The notes under the pieces are model-generated. The model was not told the DNA's origin. It did not search any database and was given only the letters and a program-made list of their open reading frames with translations. This document shows, piece after piece, positions 35,581 to 46,861 of a stretch of DNA of 64,000 nucleotides. This DNA is from Sipunculus nudus (taxonomy: Eukaryota > Annelida > Sipuncula > Golfingiida > Sipunculidae): positions 107,482 through 171,481 of the forward strand of contig CM049318.1 in NCBI GenBank assembly GCA_026874595.1. Direction: 5' to 3'. Both the position numbers and the translations under genes were made by a program. The first letter of the stretch is position 1, and each line of letters begins with the position of its first letter.

Positions 35581-35934
35581 ACTTTCCATTAGGTCTTCCT
35601 TGTTATATGTGTTCATGTTTATGTCTTCCATAACATATCCTTTCTTCCATTTATTAATACAGACTTGAATAGTTTATGTTTAACATACAACGGCTGCTGT
35701 GTGTTCCAGGCATCTACCTGGAGAAAACTGTTATGTATCATGATGGAAGATCTGTTGCTGTGCTCTTTCATGTGAAAGTGACATAAAAGGTCACTTGTGT
35801 TCGTAGGTGTCTTAATTTTGTTAATTTTTAACAATCTCTTAAATGATAATAGAAAGTTGATACTCTGTAATTTTTTTAACTTAACAGCACGCCGCTCTCT
35901 GAAAAGAAAGAAATATCAAAAGGGTAATTTTCAC
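35581..35934. other. Single-copy-looking spacer
   Basis: Only a weak 71-codon minus-strand frame is present, with no recognisable motif and no convincing splice sites. Confidence 0.4.
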
Positions 35935-36350
35935 TTAGTTCTAGTTTTCAGTAAACGATTTTTAATTTTGTGAAATGATTTTTTTGCAAAATGCACATTT
36001 CAGCAGTTTTTTTTTGCATTTTCTTCATTTCTTCCAGTATTTTACAACTGTTACATTTTAAACCATTTCAATATAAGGTTTTGCCATGCCGTTCCAATGC
36101 CAACCTACCTCATGTTCGAAGACAAACTGTGGAATTCTATATTTAGGTCTAGTTGACACTTTTCAATTTTGTGAAATGACACTTTTTCAAAATCCACGTA
36201 TCAACATATATTTTTCTTTTTGCATTTTCTTCATTCATTTCGGTGTATATAATACCACTGTAATTTTTTAAACTATTGACCTATTTTGTCGGAAGATTTT
36301 GCAATGCCAACCAACCTCATCATCTAAGACAAGCTGTGGATTTCTATAAA
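35935..36350. repeat. Diverged ~205-210 bp tandem duplication
   Basis: TTTTAATTTTGTGAAATGA, TTGCATTTTCTTCATT and GCCAACC.ACCTCAT..TC occur in the same order twice, about 205-215 bp apart, with many substitutions. Confidence 0.65.
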
Positions 36351-36414
36351 AAAATAAAGTATAAAACTGTTTACGGTGTTTCTCATTTCTGATGTTGTTT
36401 CAGTGTAAGGGAGA

Positions 36415-36502
36415 ATCACAGAGAGAAAATGAGACAAAGAAAGAGAGCGGGAGTGAGAGAAAGAGAGAGAGAGAGGGAGAGACAGAGAAAGAGAGAAATA
36501 AA
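36415..36502. repeat. Purine-rich (GA)n tract
   Basis: About 88 bp that is almost entirely A and G on the + strand (GAGAGAGAGAGAGGGAGAG), a possible triplex-forming tract. Confidence 0.8.
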
Positions 36503-36619
36503 TGTAACCCTCGTCCTGACACAACTAAGTCCGAGTGAGATCATATTTTAAAATCATCAAAGCAGATGAAACGACTAGTTCTAAATAACTCCCGTCAGGC
36601 GCCGCCACAGCATAGCGCA

Positions 36620-37085
36620 AACCTTATAATCAACACCATGGTTATTATGAACAACCTTGCTATTATTAACAACCTCGTTATTATGCCCAACCTGGTTATT
36701 ATAGACAACCTCGTTAGTATGAACCACCTTGTTATAATTATCAACTTTGTTATAATGAACAACCTTATTATGAATAACCTCTTATTATGAACAACTTGGT
36801 TATAATGTACAAGCTGGTTATAATAATCAACATTATAAACAACGTGGTTATTATGTTCAACCTCGCTATACTGAACAATCTCGTTATAATGAACAACCTT
36901 GTTATAATAAACAACCCGGTTATCAGGAACAACCTCGTTATTGGGAACAACCTTTTTTATTGACAACCTTGTTATTTTGAACCACCTGGCTATTAGGAAA
37001 AACCTGGTTAAAATGAAGAACCTTGTTATTATGAAGAACCTTGTTATATGAACAACATGGTTATTTTGAACAACATATTTTCTTG
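36620..37085 (+). repeat. 18 bp minisatellite, forward orientation
   Basis: About 25 imperfect units of the type AACAACCTCGTTATTATG. It is the complement of the array at 37195-38150 and of the same family as 4750-4925. Confidence 0.85.
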
Positions 37086-37190
37086 ACATATAACAGTTCC
37101 TCAACATAAGTTTCGGACCATAATATTGACGTTAAACTCAAGGGGGCGCCACGTGCTTAAGTAATGCATACATCTTATACACATATATAC
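37086..37190. repeat. Spacer of a 276 bp higher-order repeat
   Basis: TTTTCTTGACATAT..CAGTTCCTCAACAT, then GGGGGCGCCACGT, recurs at about 37345 and 37610. Each recurrence is followed by minisatellite units, giving a 276 bp period. Confidence 0.8.
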
Positions 37191-38155
37191 AGATATGATA
37201 ACCAGGTTGTTAATAATAACCAGGTTGTTCACTTTGACCAGGTTCTTAATTATAACCTGTTTGTTCATTATAACACGTTTTGTCGTGATAGCGAGGTTGT
37301 TCATTAAAACCAGGTTATTCATTATAACCAGGTTGACATATTTTCTTGACATATCACAGTTCCTCAACATTAAGTTTCAGACCATAACACTAATAATAGT
37401 GACGTTAAACTCAAGGGGGCGCCACGTTCTTAAGTAATGCATACATCTTATACACATATATACAGATATGATAACCAGGTTGTTGATAATAACCAGGTTG
37501 TTCACTTTGACCAGGTTCTTAATTATAACCTGTTTGTTCATTATAACACGTTTTGTCGTGATAGCGAGGTTGTTCATTAAAACCAGGTTATTCATTATAA
37601 CCAGGTTGACATATTTTCTTGACATATAACAGTTCCTCAACATTAAGTTTCAGACCATAACACTAATAATATTGACGTTAAACTCACGGGGGCGCCACGT
37701 CCTTCAGGAATGCATACATCTCATACATATATATACATATATGATAACCAGGTTGCTCATTAAAACCAGGTTTGTCGTAATAACGAGGTTGCTAATAATA
37801 ACCAGATTTGACACAACAACTAGGTTGTTCATTATAACAATATTGTTAGTTCATTATAACTAGGTTGTTCATTTCAATCATGTTTGCCATAATAACCGGG
37901 TTTGACACTCTCAACAGATTAGTCATTATAACCATGTTGTTCATTATAACCAGGTTGTTCATTTTAACCAGCTTTGTCGTAATAACCAGGTTGGACACCT
38001 TGAACAGATTGTTCATTATAACCGGGTTGTTCATTATAACCACCCTGCTTATAATGACCTACCTGTTTATAATGACCACCCTGGTTATAATGACTACAAT
38101 GGCTACTTTGACCATACTAGTCATAATGACTACCCTTGTAATAATGGGATTGCAT
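37191..38155 (-). repeat. 18 bp minisatellite, reverse orientation
   Basis: About 40 imperfect units reading ACCAGGTTGTTCATTATA, interrupted by the 276 bp-period spacers. With 36620-37085 it forms a large imperfect inverted repeat. Confidence 0.85.
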
Positions 38156-38275
38156 GGATATTCGTGAATCAGAACATCCAGCTGTGCTTTCAGATTTTAC
38201 AAATTTAAATGATACCTACATACCGATCAGATAAGTCGTCATAGGGAGTGAATGTGTTAAACTTACAGTGCTATG

Positions 38276-38378
38276 ATGTATGTATGTATGCATGTATGTG
38301 TGTATATATGTATGTATATGTAAAGTTGTATATGTGTATGTCTGTACGTATGTATGTATGTATGTATGTATGTATGAA
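38276..38378. repeat. (ATGT)n microsatellite
   Basis: TATG/TGTA tetranucleotide runs lead directly into the second composite module. Confidence 0.85.
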
Positions 38379-39206
38379 CGGAACACAATTTTAAGTATAA
38401 AGTCTTTATTATTCATATTCAACTTAAATATTCAACATAACATTCAGATTCAACTTAAGTAATCAACGTAGCCTAAGTTGATCAACTTAGGATTCAACAT
38501 AAGCTTAAGTTTATCAACTTAACCTAAGTTAATCAACTTAAGATTCAACATAAGCTTAAGTTTATCAACTTAACATAAGTTGATAAACATAAGATTCAAC
38601 ATAAGCTTAAGTTGACAAACTTAAGATTCAACATAAGCTTAAGTTGACATTCAACATATTAAGTTGATAAACATAAGATTCAACATAAGCTTAAGTTGAC
38701 ATTCAACATAATAAGTTGATAAACATAAGATTCAACATAAGCTTAAGTTGACAAACTTAAGATTCAACATAACCTTAAGTTTATCAACTTAACCTAAGTT
38801 GATAGACATAAGATTCAACATAAGCTTAAATTGACATTCAACATAATAAGTTGATAAACATAAGATTCAACATAAGCTTAAGTTGACATTCGACATAGTA
38901 GTTGACAAAATTAAGATTTCAACATAAGCTTAAGTTGATCAACATAGCCAAAGTTGACAAATTTAAGATTTCAACATAAGGTCAAGTTGACATTTAGATT
39001 CAACTCAAGGAGAACTCATTTTTTCTTGACCCGATGGAGTCTGACTGACCAACCGGACTCCAAAGGTCATTGCTCAGGTCTGAAATGGTAATTTTATTGA
39101 TTATGGTCCTAAACTTAATGTTATGGTCCTAAACATAAGTTGACTAGGGTTGTTAACCTATAGGGTTATCACAACCTAGGGTTATAGCGGCTATCCTGAA
39201 AAAAGG
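38374..39206. repeat. Composite TTCAACTTAAG module, copy 2
   Basis: It has the same start, end and orientation as 19068-19745. It is about 155 bp longer through extra copies of the AAGCTTAAGTTGA/ATTCAACATAAG sub-repeat. The unique part from TCAACTCAAGGAGAACTC to GGCTATCCTG is almost identical in both copies. Confidence 0.9.
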
Positions 39207-40309
39207 AGCATCAATTCTTTAAAGCCGTTAAAAAAACAGAGAAACGATAATAAAAGTATACAAACACTCAAAATAACTGAAATAGATTTTGTTTTAACGA
39301 ACTGTAGCAAGTAGAAACGTTAATACATTCATATCATGTCACAATTAGAACTTAAAGTCAATAAAAATTAAAATTTCTTAAAATTTCAAATTATGCTAAT
39401 AACTTTTCGAATAAACTTGGAAAAATCAATTTTTTTCAAGGGTTAGTTCTGAAATCGCAAACCTGTTTCCTTTTGGAAAAGAAAACAAACGAAATATGCG
39501 TTTTGCATAATTTATGAGCAAATTTCAAATTTCAAAATTCAAAATTTAAAATTTTTATTTTTTTAAATTTAAATTTTAAATTTATATTTTTGCGTTACAG
39601 ACGGTGATAAAAAGTGATAGCAGATGACAGGTCACCCAATAAATGATGTTTTCTGTGTTTTTACTGTGTTTTTTAACGCTTACAATCAGTCATGGTTAGC
39701 CTTAAGTTGAATTTTGTAATTTCGGTCCTACATTTTAAAACTCAATTTTCTGAAAAAATATTAAAGTTAAAATTTTTTTTTCTTTTCTTAAATTTAAGTG
39801 TTACTGACTTTTACAAATATCCTGAGTTTAAAGGTCGAAACTTAAAAAATGACAAAGTTATATGCACATAAAAAAAAAGTGGCACCTCAGCTGAATTTGC
39901 CACTATCTCAGAGCTCACAGGGGGTACGCAGCTTAATTAAGAAGAGGACCCAATTTGATCATAATTGTTTTGGTCTTTCTTTTTTTTCAGTGGTTATCTA
40001 ACCATTTTATTTAAACGTGAAACCATATCTTTTGCATTTTTGTTAGATTGTAGCACAATAAAAGTGCTTTTGACCAGTGGTCAAAAGGGGTCACGTGACC
40101 ACTGACCAGTGCCTAGCCACGCCCAAGGACCGAAAATTTTTTTCAAGTTTTTCAAAAAAAAAAAAAAAAATGAAGTGGTCAGGCCATTTGTTATAACTAT
40201 GATAAAAAATAGAATTTTATGAAATTAATTGCAAAATGAATGGGTCTAAACGCTTGAATTTTGCAAAAACGGTTTGACTTAGTCATTTTTTTAAGTTGTT
40301 GGACTCTAA
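39207..40309. other. AT-rich stretch, no gene seen
   Basis: Strongly AT-rich with homopolymers (AAAATTTTTATTTTTTTAAAT). A 12 bp palindrome GGTCACGTGACC containing a CACGTG E-box lies at about 40089-40100. No reading frame of interest is present. Confidence 0.6.
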
Positions 40310-40634
40310 TTAGGGTTAGGGTTAGGGTTAGGTTAGGGTTAGGGTTTTTAGGGTTAGGGTTAGGGTTAGGGTTAGGGTTAGGGTTAGGGTTAGGGTTAGG
40401 GTTTAGGTTAGGGTTAGGGTTAGGGTTAGGGTTAGGTTAGGGTTAGGTTAGGGTTAGGGTTAGGGTTAGGGTTAGGGTTAGGGTTAGGGTTAGGTTAGGT
40501 TAGGGTTAGGGTTAGGGTTAGGGTTAGGGTTAGGTTAGGGTTAGGGTTAGGGTTAGGGTTAGGTTAGGGTTAGGGTTAGGGTTAGGGTTAGGTTAGGGTT
40601 AGGGTTAGGGTTAGGGTTAGGGTTAGGGTTAGGG
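40310..40634 (+). repeat. Interstitial telomeric repeat (TTAGGG)n
   Basis: About 325 bp, roughly 54 units of TTAGGG on the + strand, with several shortened TTAGG units. One GGGTTTTTAGGG variant lies near 40345. It ends at AGGGCTATGGTC and passes into GGTC/AAGTTGAA motif sequence. Confidence 0.95.
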
Positions 40635-40860
40635 CTATGGTCTTAGACTTAAGGTAAGTTGAAAACTTGTTATTTTGGTCCTATTTTCAACTTATCAAGT
40701 GTAATTTTCGACTTAATTTCGAGCATTTTTTAGGTTGAAATTACATTCGACTTAATTTAGATTTGGTCCTTCAGTTTCAACTTAGGAGTCAACTTAACCT
40801 TTTAAAGTTTATTCAACTTATGCCTAAGTTGATTCAGAAGTCAAGTTTTATGTGTCCAGT
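40635..40860. repeat. AAGTTGAA / TTCAACTTA motif cluster
   Basis: Irregular, mixed-orientation copies of TTCAACTTA and AAGTTGAA, plus GGTCCTATTTTCAACTTA. Confidence 0.7.
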
Positions 40861-42124
40861 TCTTGTGAGAGCACTCTAGGACGTGGTGCCCCCTGGCTCT
40901 TGAACGTGTACTTGGTAATTTTTGGTATCTTTACAGTGTTATGGTCCTTAACTTAGGGTTTTAGGGTCCTAAACTTACAGCGTTATGGTCCTAAACTTAA
41001 GTTTTTTTTGTATATATATTAGGTAAATGGCAACCTTTCAAGCGTCCAAGTGGTCATAGTAATGAGGCCTTTCCTTCTGGATATGAAATAAATTAAAGCG
41101 CATATATCATAGGTGAAAAAAACAATTTTAAAGAGTACCTTTTCACACAAGGTTAAATACGGTCTTACTTTAAAATGTTGTATTGAATGGTAAATGGGAA
41201 TTATTGGCAATATTTCAAGCGTCCAAGTGGTCATAATAATGCGGCCTTTCCTTCTGAATATGAGAAAAATAAAAGCGCATATCATATGTGAAAAAAAAAA
41301 CCATTTTAAACAGTAACTTATCCTGAAAGGTTGAATACGATCTTAAGTTGAAAGCTGTATTGAACGGTAAATGGTAATATTGTCTAGACATGTCTGGCTG
41401 TTGAACGTGTACTTACCAATTTTTTTGTTTCTTTGAGGTGTTATGGTCCTATAAAAGATATATAAATATGTTTACATAAATATATATACATATATATACA
41501 TATATATACATATATACATATATATGTCACTGTAGGACGTGGCGCCCCCTGGCTGTTGAATGTATACTTGGTAATTTTTGGTATCTTTACAGTGTTATGG
41601 TACTAAACTTACAATGTTATGGTCCTAAACTTAGATTGTTATGGTCATAAACTTAAGCTTTTTTGGGATATATATGAGGTAATGGCAACATTTCAAGCGT
41701 ACAGAGTGGTCATAGTAATGAGGACTTTCCCTCTGGATATGAAGAAAATAAAAGCGCATATATCATATGTGAAAAAACGATTTCAAACAGGATCTTTTCC
41801 CGTAAGGTTGAATAGTCTTAAGTTGAAAAAGTTGTATTGAATGGTAAACGGCAAATAAATGGCAATTTTTCAAGCGTCGATGTGGTAAGAGTAATGCGGC
41901 CTTTCCTTCTGGATATAAGAAAAATAAAAGCGCATATATAAAGTGTTAAAAAAAACAAATTTAAACAGTATATTTTCCCTTCAGGTTGAATACGGCCTTA
42001 AGTTGAAAAGGTGTATTGAACAGTGAATGGTATTATTGTCCAGACATGTCTGGCTGTTGAACGTGTACATGCCGATTTTTTGTATATTTACAGTGTTATG
42101 GTCCTAAACTTACAATGTAATTGT
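40861..42124. repeat. ~190 bp repeat pairs within ~650 bp blocks
   Basis: TTTCAAGCGTCCAAGTGGTC or a close variant occurs at about 41035, 41214, 41690 and 41868. Each is followed by GAGGCCTTTCCTTCTGGATATG and AAAAGCGCATAT. Between pairs lies the module GGACGTGGCGCCCCCTGGCT followed by GTTATGGTCCTAAACTTA (about 40878 and 41534). Confidence 0.8.
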
Positions 42125-42455
42125 CCTATAAAATATATATACATATATACATATATACATATATACATATATACATATATACATTTATACATATATACAT
42201 ATATACATATATACATATATGCGCATATACATATATACATATATACATATATACATATATACATATATACATATATACATATATACATATATACATATAT
42301 ACATATATACATATATGCATATATACATATATACATATATACATATATACATATATACATATATACATATATACATATATACATATATACATATATACAT
42401 ATATCGTATATACATATATACATATATACATATATACATATACACATATATATGT
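42125..42455. repeat. (ACATATAT)n octanucleotide repeat
   Basis: About 330 bp of an 8 bp unit with few interruptions. Because 8 is not a multiple of three, every frame reads the same eight-residue cycle, so long frames of I, Y, T, H or of M, Y, I, C, V appear on both strands. Confidence 0.95.
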
Positions 42456-42850
42456 CACTCTAGGACGTGGCGCCCCCCTTGCTGATGAACCTGTACTTCC
42501 TAATTTTTGTATCTTAACAGTGTTATGGTCCTAAACTTACAGTGTTATGTTCCATAGAGAAGTGCATCTCTGATATCAACAAATGCACCTGGACATTGAG
42601 TTAAATTATACTATGTCGCATGGGAAAATTTAACGGTTCACATTTGCGATCGAAATAACTTATAGACTCACCGATATTTTCAAATACCCAAATAACTTAT
42701 TGGCAATACGGAAAATTTTTACGTACTCAGAAAATTTAACGGTTCTTATTTGAGACCAAAATAACTTATCGATAATACCAATAATATTAAAAAACTGAAA
42801 TAATTTATTGTTAAGAGACAGAAGATCAGCTAAAAGTTTGGTGTCTGAGC
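42456..42850. repeat. Module and stray satellite copy
   Basis: 42456-42550 holds another GGACGTGGCGCCCCC module. 42555-42740 is a diverged copy of the ~356 bp satellite found at 49.4-60.1 kb (GTGCATCTCTGATATC, GGGAAAATTTAACGGTTCAC). Confidence 0.7.
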
Positions 42851-42862
42851 ACATTTGTAAAA

Positions 42863-43140
42863 TTGGAAAAAGCTCGTAAGTTACAGCGTGTCAAATTTTC
42901 TGATGAAACGAGGCGGTACGTGGTCTGGAAAACAGTTCGGAAGTTGGGATCGTTTCTTGCCCAAGATATAGTTAATCAATTGGTGCAGTCTTGGAAAATA
43001 ATATGGGAAGAACAACATCAAACAGCCTTTGAAATATTCGAACGATGTTATCTGACCCTGTATTAGCTTTTCCTGACTTTTCCAAACCATTCATTTTGCA
43101 TGCTGATGCCAGTACTGAATATACGACCAGTGTTACATAT
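42863..43140 (+). pseudogene. Ty3/Gypsy-like pol scrap (RT-RNase H junction)
   Basis: An open frame to 43066 ends EEQHQTAFEIFERC. The next frame, from 43048, gives LSDPVLAFPDFSKPFILHAD and then AST. The phrase PVLAFPDFSKPFILHADAS is diagnostic of the start of the RNase H-like domain in Ty3/Gypsy-type pol polyproteins. One frameshift separates the halves, and only about 90 codons survive. No LTRs were seen. Confidence 0.75.
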
Positions 43141-43500
43141 ATATATATTTGTGTGTGTGTGTTCGTATGTAAAGTAATATATAATCTTGTAATATATAGT
43201 AATATATAATCTGTGTATGTGTCTGACAGAGAGAGAGTCAGAGAGAGTGTATTTGTGTGCTTATATATCTAAATATAGTGTGACTGGGATGGACATGTGA
43301 GGATGACTGTGCTCTCTATGTATATGTATATGCATCAGAGCTGTAAGTCTGATATCAGAGATCAGCGCTATATAATTGCTATTAATTATTATTATTTTTT
43401 TATTATAGTGACACCGGTAGAGTTTAATGATATATTTTTAATAAATGTCAAATCTTTCTTCATACACGAAATATGTATGTTTGAACAGACTGATTCTGGT
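43141..43500. other. Spacer with short (TG) and (GA) runs
   Basis: No gene is seen. Short microsatellite runs lie at 43148-43165 and 43228-43250. Confidence 0.5.
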
Positions 43501-43504
43501 AAAC

Positions 43505-43942
43505 CAATAGGAGATATATAGAGAGATAGATATATAGATATAAAGAAATAGAAATATAGAGATAGAGAAAGAGAGACAGATATAAAGAGAAACAGAGATG
43601 AATATATCGATATATAGATATATCGATATATCAATATATCGGTATATCGGTATATCGATATATCGATATACCAATATATAGATATATAGATATATAGATA
43701 TATAGATATATAGATATATAGATATATAGATATATAGATATAGAGATATAGAGATATAGAGATATAGAGATATATAGATATATTGATATATACATATATA
43801 CATATATACATATATAGATATATAGATATATAGATATAGATATATAGGTTCACAGACATATAGATATATAGATATCTAGAAAGATATATAGATATAAGCT
43901 AAACAGATATACATATATATATACATATATATATCGATATAA

Positions 43943-43986
<44 letters not shown>

Positions 43987-44094
43987 TGAGAGACAGAGGG
44001 AGAGGGATAGAGATATAGAGATATAGATATATATATATAGAGAGAGATAGAGAGATATAGATATATAGACAGATAGAGATATAGAGAGATATAA

Positions 44095-44128
<34 letters not shown>

Positions 44129-44235
44129 GGAGAGAGAGAGATGTAGAGATAGATATATAGAGATATAGATATGTAGATATATAGAGATAGAGATATAGAG
44201 ATATATAGATATATAGAAATGTAGATATAAATTAT
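43505..44235. repeat. (GATATATA)n and GAGATATA microsatellite
   Basis: About 700 bp of GATATATA-type octamers with embedded TATATCGATATA and (GA)n stretches and a pure (TA)n run at about 43948-43982. The Ile/Tyr/Ser-rich minus-strand frames of 121-156 codons here are repeat translations. Confidence 0.9.
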
Positions 44236-44309
44236 TACATTTTAACGGGACCGGTATCTTTTCATTTATGTATTTGTTATATGCAATTACTGGGACCAGT
44301 ATGCACATA

Positions 44310-44420
44310 GCTAAGTTCATCTAATTTAGTTGAATTTGAAATGTCAACTTAAACTTGAGTTGAATAATTAAGTTGAAACTGAATTTCAACTTAAGCTTAT
44401 GTTGAATAATCTATTCTTTT
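44310..44420. repeat. AAGTTGAAT inverted-repeat cluster 1
   Basis: AAGTTGAATTTGAAATGTCAACTT and similar texts alternate in orientation every 10-25 bp. Confidence 0.75.
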
Positions 44421-44494
44421 AAGGGAATTTCCTTATATTTGGCTCTGCCCAATTGGGTATATTTACAGTGGTATTGTCTTAAACTTACAGTGTT

Positions 44495-44640
44495 ATGGTC
44501 CATGGATAAGTACATCTTTGATATCAGCAATTGTACCTGAACTTTCAGTAAAAGTATACTATGCAGGCATGGGAAAATTTAACGGTTCACATTTGAGACC
44601 AAAATCACTTATCGGTAATACCGATAATATTCAATATTCA
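44495..44640. repeat. Stray copy of the ~356 bp satellite head
   Basis: ATAAGTACATCTTTGATATC, GTATACTATGCAGGCATGGG and TTATCGGTAATACCGATAAT match the satellite at 49.4-60.1 kb. Confidence 0.75.
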
Positions 44641-44644
44641 TTAT

Positions 44645-44890
44645 TCACATAGCTAAATTCATCTCAATAATTTGAATCTCAATTTCAACTTAAACATAAG
44701 TTAAGTTGAATACTTAAGTTGTCAACTTATTATGTTGAATAAATAAGTTGAATCTGATATTCAACTTAAGCTTATGTTGAATAATTAAATTAACTATTCT
44801 TTATAAAGATTTTCCTTATATTTTGCCCAGCTGATTTTTTGCATCTTCCAGTGTAATGGTCCTAAACTTAGAGTGTTATGGTCCTATAAT

Positions 44891-44942
<52 letters not shown>

Positions 44943-45200
44943 CATATATATACATATATAGATGTATAACATTTTTAACAGGAGCGGTATTTTTACATTT
45001 ATGTATTATTTTATGTGCTTTCTTTGACCAATATCCACATAGTTCATCTAGTTAAGTTGAATTTGAATGTCAACTTAACCTTATGTTGAATAATTGAGTT
45101 GAATCTCAATTCAACTTAATATTAAGTTGAAAACTTAAGTTGAATCTTATTTTTCAACTTAAGCTTTTGTTGAATAATTAAGTTAAATCTTATTTTCAAC
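44645..45200. repeat. AAGTTGAAT inverted-repeat cluster 2 with a (TA)n tract
   Basis: Two runs of alternating AAGTTGAAT and ATTCAACTTAA (44685-44790 and 45045-45200) are separated by a module with GTTATGGTCCTA and (TA)n at about 44888-44935. Confidence 0.75.
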
Positions 45201-45224
45201 TTCAGCTGATACTGGTATCTTTAC

Positions 45225-45719
45225 ATTTATATTATGTCAGCATGGAAGATTTAACAGTTTATATTTCAGACTGAAATAACTTACCCGTATCACGGACAAT
45301 AATCGACTGCCAAAATAACATATCGGTAATACTATCAATATTCAAATAACAAAATGACTTATCTGTAATACCGACAATAATCAAAGGACAAAAAAACTTA
45401 TCGATAATACCTACAAAGATTAAGTTCTAAAATAACTGATCAGTGAACACCGACAATATTTAAATAACAAAATAACTTCTCGGTAATACTGAAATAATAA
45501 TATTCCAAAATATCTTATCCGTTATACGAACAATATTCAAATACTATAATAACTTATTGTTAAAAATTGACGATAATTAGATTCTGAAATAACTTATCAG
45601 CAATACTAACAATATTCAAATACAGAAATAACTGATGTATAACAAAACTCACTATATTCAAATACAGGAATTACACACACACAGATATATATATATATAT
45701 ATATAGACATATTCATATA

Positions 45720-45767
<48 letters not shown>

Positions 45768-46080
45768 GATATAAACATACTGCTACCGGTAAAAATATTT
45801 ATATGTATATGCATTTAATTGTTAAGGGTGCTTGTATCTTTATGTTTATACTATGTCGGAATGGGAAGATTAAACGGTTCATATTTCAGACTGAAATAAC
45901 TTATCTGTATCACGGACAATAAACAACTGCCAAAATAACCTATCGGTAATACTGACAATATTTAAATAAAAAAATGACTTATCGGTAATACCGACAATAA
46001 TCAAGTTCCAAAATAACTTATCAGCAATACTGACAATATTCAAATACAGAAATAACTTATGTATATATTGATATACATAT
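45225..46080. repeat. ~38 bp repeat with CGGTAATACCG cores
   Basis: Repeated units AATAACTTATCGGTAATACC followed by GACAATATTCAAAT occur about every 38 bp, with (TA)n tracts between blocks. The core CGGTAATACCG is a perfect 5+1+5 inverted repeat in the best copies. Confidence 0.8.
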
Positions 46081-46229
46081 GCACAGATTTAAACATACTG
46101 GTGTCAGTAAAAATATTTATATATACATAAACATATATACACATATATATGTATTACATTTTTAACGGTACCAGTATCTTTACATTTATGTATTACTTCA
46201 TGTGCTTTCTTAGACAAGTATCCACATAG

Positions 46230-46490
46230 CTAAGGTCATCTAATTAAGTTGAATTTGAATGTCAACTTAACCTTATGTTGAATATTAAGTTGAATATCAA
46301 ATTCAACTTAATATTAAGTTGAATGCTTAAGTTGAATCTTATTTTCAACTTAATCTTATGTTGAATAATTAAGTTGAATCACAATTTCAACTTAATCTTA
46401 AGTTGAATAATTAAATTGAGTCTGATTTTCAACTTAAACTTATGTTGAATAATTAAGTTGAATCTGTATTTCAACTTAAGCTTATACTGG
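46230..46490. repeat. AAGTTGAAT inverted-repeat cluster 3
   Basis: Alternating AAGTTGAAT and TTCAACTTAA texts, near-identical in part to 60955-61130. Confidence 0.8.
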
Positions 46491-46529
46491 TATCTTTACA
46501 TTTATACTGTATCAGCATGGGAAGATTTA

Positions 46530-46672
46530 ACGGTTCATATTTCAGACTGAAATAACTAATCCGTATCACGGACAATAATCATCTGCCAAAATAACCTATC
46601 GGTAATACGGACTATAATCGAATTCCGAAATAACCGATTGGCATTACTTCCATTATTAAAATAAAGAAATAA

Positions 46673-46737
<65 letters not shown>

Positions 46738-46740
46738 TCA
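46530..46740. repeat. CGGTAATAC repeat and (TA)n(TG)n
   Basis: Three or four diverged 38 bp units are followed by (TA)n at 46676-46710 and (GT)n at about 46711-46737. Confidence 0.8.
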
Positions 46741-46861
46741 CATGTATATATATGCACAGACATAAACATGCTTGTAACAGTAAGTATATATATATAATAT
46801 ATATATATACATATATATTCATATACACATATATATGTATTACATTTAAAACGGGACCGGT

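Noticed and set aside
36595-37643. Long minus-strand frames of repeated six-residue units
   Set aside because: The 18 bp minisatellite keeps every frame open; the repeats are in DNA, with no sign of selection on protein.
19068-39206. An LTR retrotransposon with 0.7-0.8 kb LTRs
   Set aside because: The modules lack TG...CA ends, a primer-binding site and a polypurine tract, differ in length by internal tandem repeats, and the interior has no pol gene in order.
40089-40100. A CACGTG E-box palindrome as a promoter element
   Set aside because: There is no gene or start site nearby, so it is noted only as a chance palindrome in an AT-rich stretch.
42023-42534. Frames of 86-146 codons on both strands rich in I, Y, T, H or M, C, V
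   Set aside because: Direct translation of the (ACATATAT)n octamer, open in every frame.
43392-44320. Minus-strand frames of 121-156 codons rich in Ile, Tyr and Ser
   Set aside because: Translation of GATATATA-type microsatellite; no protein signature outside it.
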